This document shows, piece by piece, positions 63,144 to 64,000 of a stretch of 64,000 nucleotides of DNA. Positions within the stretch are counted from its first letter, which is position 1, and the number at the start of each line of letters is the position of its first letter. Source of the stretch: Henriciella marina DSM 19595 (GTDB taxonomy: Bacteria > Pseudomonadota > Alphaproteobacteria > Caulobacterales > Hyphomonadaceae). Below the pieces are notes generated by a model. That model had not been told where the DNA came from. It did not search any database and saw nothing but the letters and a program-made list of their open reading frames with translations. A program made the translations under genes and the position numbers. The stretch lies in NCBI RefSeq assembly GCF_000376805.1, contig NZ_AQXT01000002.1, forward strand, positions 3,100,001 through 3,164,000, in the 5' to 3' direction.

Positions 63144-64000
63144 ATGACCGACGATACCAAGACAGCCGCGAACGACTATCGCGACACGCTTTTCCTGCCG
63201 AAAACCGAATTCCCCATGCGCGGCGGCCTGCCAAAGGCCGAGCCGAAATGGATAGAGCGCTGGGACGAGATGCGCCTCTATGACCGTATGCGTGAGGACG
63301 CCAAGGCGCGGGGCGCCAAGCCCTTCATCCTGCATGACGGCCCGCCCTATGCGAACGGCCCCATCCACCTTGGCACCGCCATGAACAAGATCCTCAAGGA
63401 CCTTGTCGTGCGCGGCCACCAGATGCTCGGCTATGATGCCTCCTACATCCCGGGCTGGGACTGTCACGGCCTGCCGATCGAATGGAAGGTCGAGGAAGAG
63501 TTCCGCTCCAAGGGACGCGGCAAGGATGATGTGCCGGGCGACGAGTTTCGAGCCGCCTGCCGCGCATACGCCGCCAAATGGATCGAGGTCCAGAAAGAGG
63601 GCTTCCGCCGCTGCGGCGTCGAGGGCGACTGGGACCATCCGTATCTCACCATGAATTACGGCTCAGAGGCCGCGACCGTGCGTGAGTTTCTGCGCGTCGC
63701 CATGTCGGGCCGCCTCGTGCGCGGCTCCAAACCGATCATGTGGTCACCTGTCGAACGCACCGCGCTCGCCGAAGCCGAAGTCGAGTATCACGACCGGAAA
63801 GTGCCCGTGCTCTGGGTGAAGTTTCCTGTCGATGGCCTTGTACAAGAGGGCACCCCACCATCATCGGAACTTCTATCGGCAAGCGTCGTCATTTGGACAA
63901 CCACACCATGGACGATCCCGGCAAATCAGGCAGTCTCCTTCAATCCCTCAATCAATTACGGTCTCTATGAAGTCGAAACCGTCATGAGCGAGGAAGAATT
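63144..64000 (+). CDS. ileS: Isoleucyl-tRNA synthetase (3' end cut by window)
   Basis: The ATG at 63144 opens a frame that runs past the right edge (285 full codons seen). The product starts [20 protein letters not shown] and shows [20 protein letters not shown], the class I HIGH motif as [20 protein letters not shown] (near residue 75), [20 protein letters not shown] and [20 protein letters not shown] from the start of the editing domain. These are diagnostic for isoleucyl-tRNA synthetase. The KMSKS region lies outside the window. Confidence 0.96.
   Translation, partial: MTDDTKTAANDYRDTLFLPKTEFPMRGGLPKAEPKWIERWDEMRLYDRMREDAKARGAKPFILHDGPPYANGPIHLGTAMNKILKDLVVRGHQMLGYDASYIPGWDCHGLPIEWKVEEEFRSKGRGKDDVPGDEFRAACRAYAAKWIEVQKEGFRRCGVEGDWDHPYLTMNYGSEAATVREFLRVAMSGRLVRGSKPIMWSPVERTALAEAEVEYHDRKVPVLWVKFPVDGLVQEGTPPSSELLSASVVIWTTTPWTIPANQAVSFNPSINYGLYEVETVMSEEE

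Overview
The window reads as a continuous stretch of chromosome from an alphaproteobacterium close to the Caulobacter/Hyphomonas lineage (Hyphomonadaceae is my best guess). Pointers are a permuted two-piece tmRNA whose tag begins ANDNFAEG, an alpha-type SspB adaptor beside it, the hflK-hflC-DUF2065-degP order, an Entner-Doudoroff operon, a TipF-like degenerate EAL protein, and uniformly GC-rich coding sequence. Nothing resembles a prophage, insertion sequence, CRISPR array, rRNA or tRNA gene. Most genes are housekeeping. The first gene (Xre regulator) and the last (ileS) are cut by the window edges.

Layout. 1-6.1 kb: regulator fragment with a perfect operator-like palindrome, fumC, hemH, a TonB-dependent receptor and a diguanylate cyclase. 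6.2-9 kb: RusA-like nuclease, SET-domain protein, thioesterase, sspB, small membrane protein and tmRNA. 9-11.8 kb: two tandem TadG-like von Willebrand A proteins without other pilus genes. 12-17.4 kb: thyA, an SDR enzyme, a VUT-family transporter, folA, an SMP-30 protein and mrp. 17.4-22.6 kb: hflK-hflC-DUF2065-degP envelope proteolysis cluster, MarR regulator and NlpC/P60 peptidase. 22.7-26.5 kb: membrane cytochrome c, pheA, serB, miaA. 26.5-30.2 kb: ilvB-ilvN-ilvC behind a readable branched-chain leader peptide and attenuator.

30.2-37.2 kb: metallo-beta-lactamase/rhodanese protein, DUF3617 protein, then zwf-edd-glk-eda, translationally coupled and lacking a lactonase gene. 37.2-43.4 kb: transporter, flavin monooxygenase-like protein, second diguanylate cyclase, VOC protein, Sel1 protein, a lipoprotein with a methyltransferase fold, GNAT and TVP38-type proteins. 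43.4-51.3 kb: leuA (preceded by a leucine-rich mini-ORF) and the elongasome operon mreB-mreC-mreD-mrdA-rodA. 51.4-58.5 kb: sodium-coupled transporter, proline iminopeptidase, two unrecognised exported proteins, a DUF262/DUF1524 (GmrSD-type) protein, an FAH-family enzyme and a lipoprotein resembling a metal-dead beta-lactamase fold. 58.8-64 kb: TipF-like protein, HAD hydrolase, MaoC hydratase, ribF, YbjN-like protein and ileS.

The least ordinary items are the tmRNA (non-canonical T-loop, next to its own adaptor gene), the paired orphan TadG/vWA genes, the exported methyltransferase-like lipoprotein, the metal-dead beta-lactamase-like lipoprotein, the single-gene DUF262-DUF1524 protein and the ilv leader. 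I did not find a clear multi-gene system that looks wholly new. All functional calls come from reading motifs by eye; no database search was possible.
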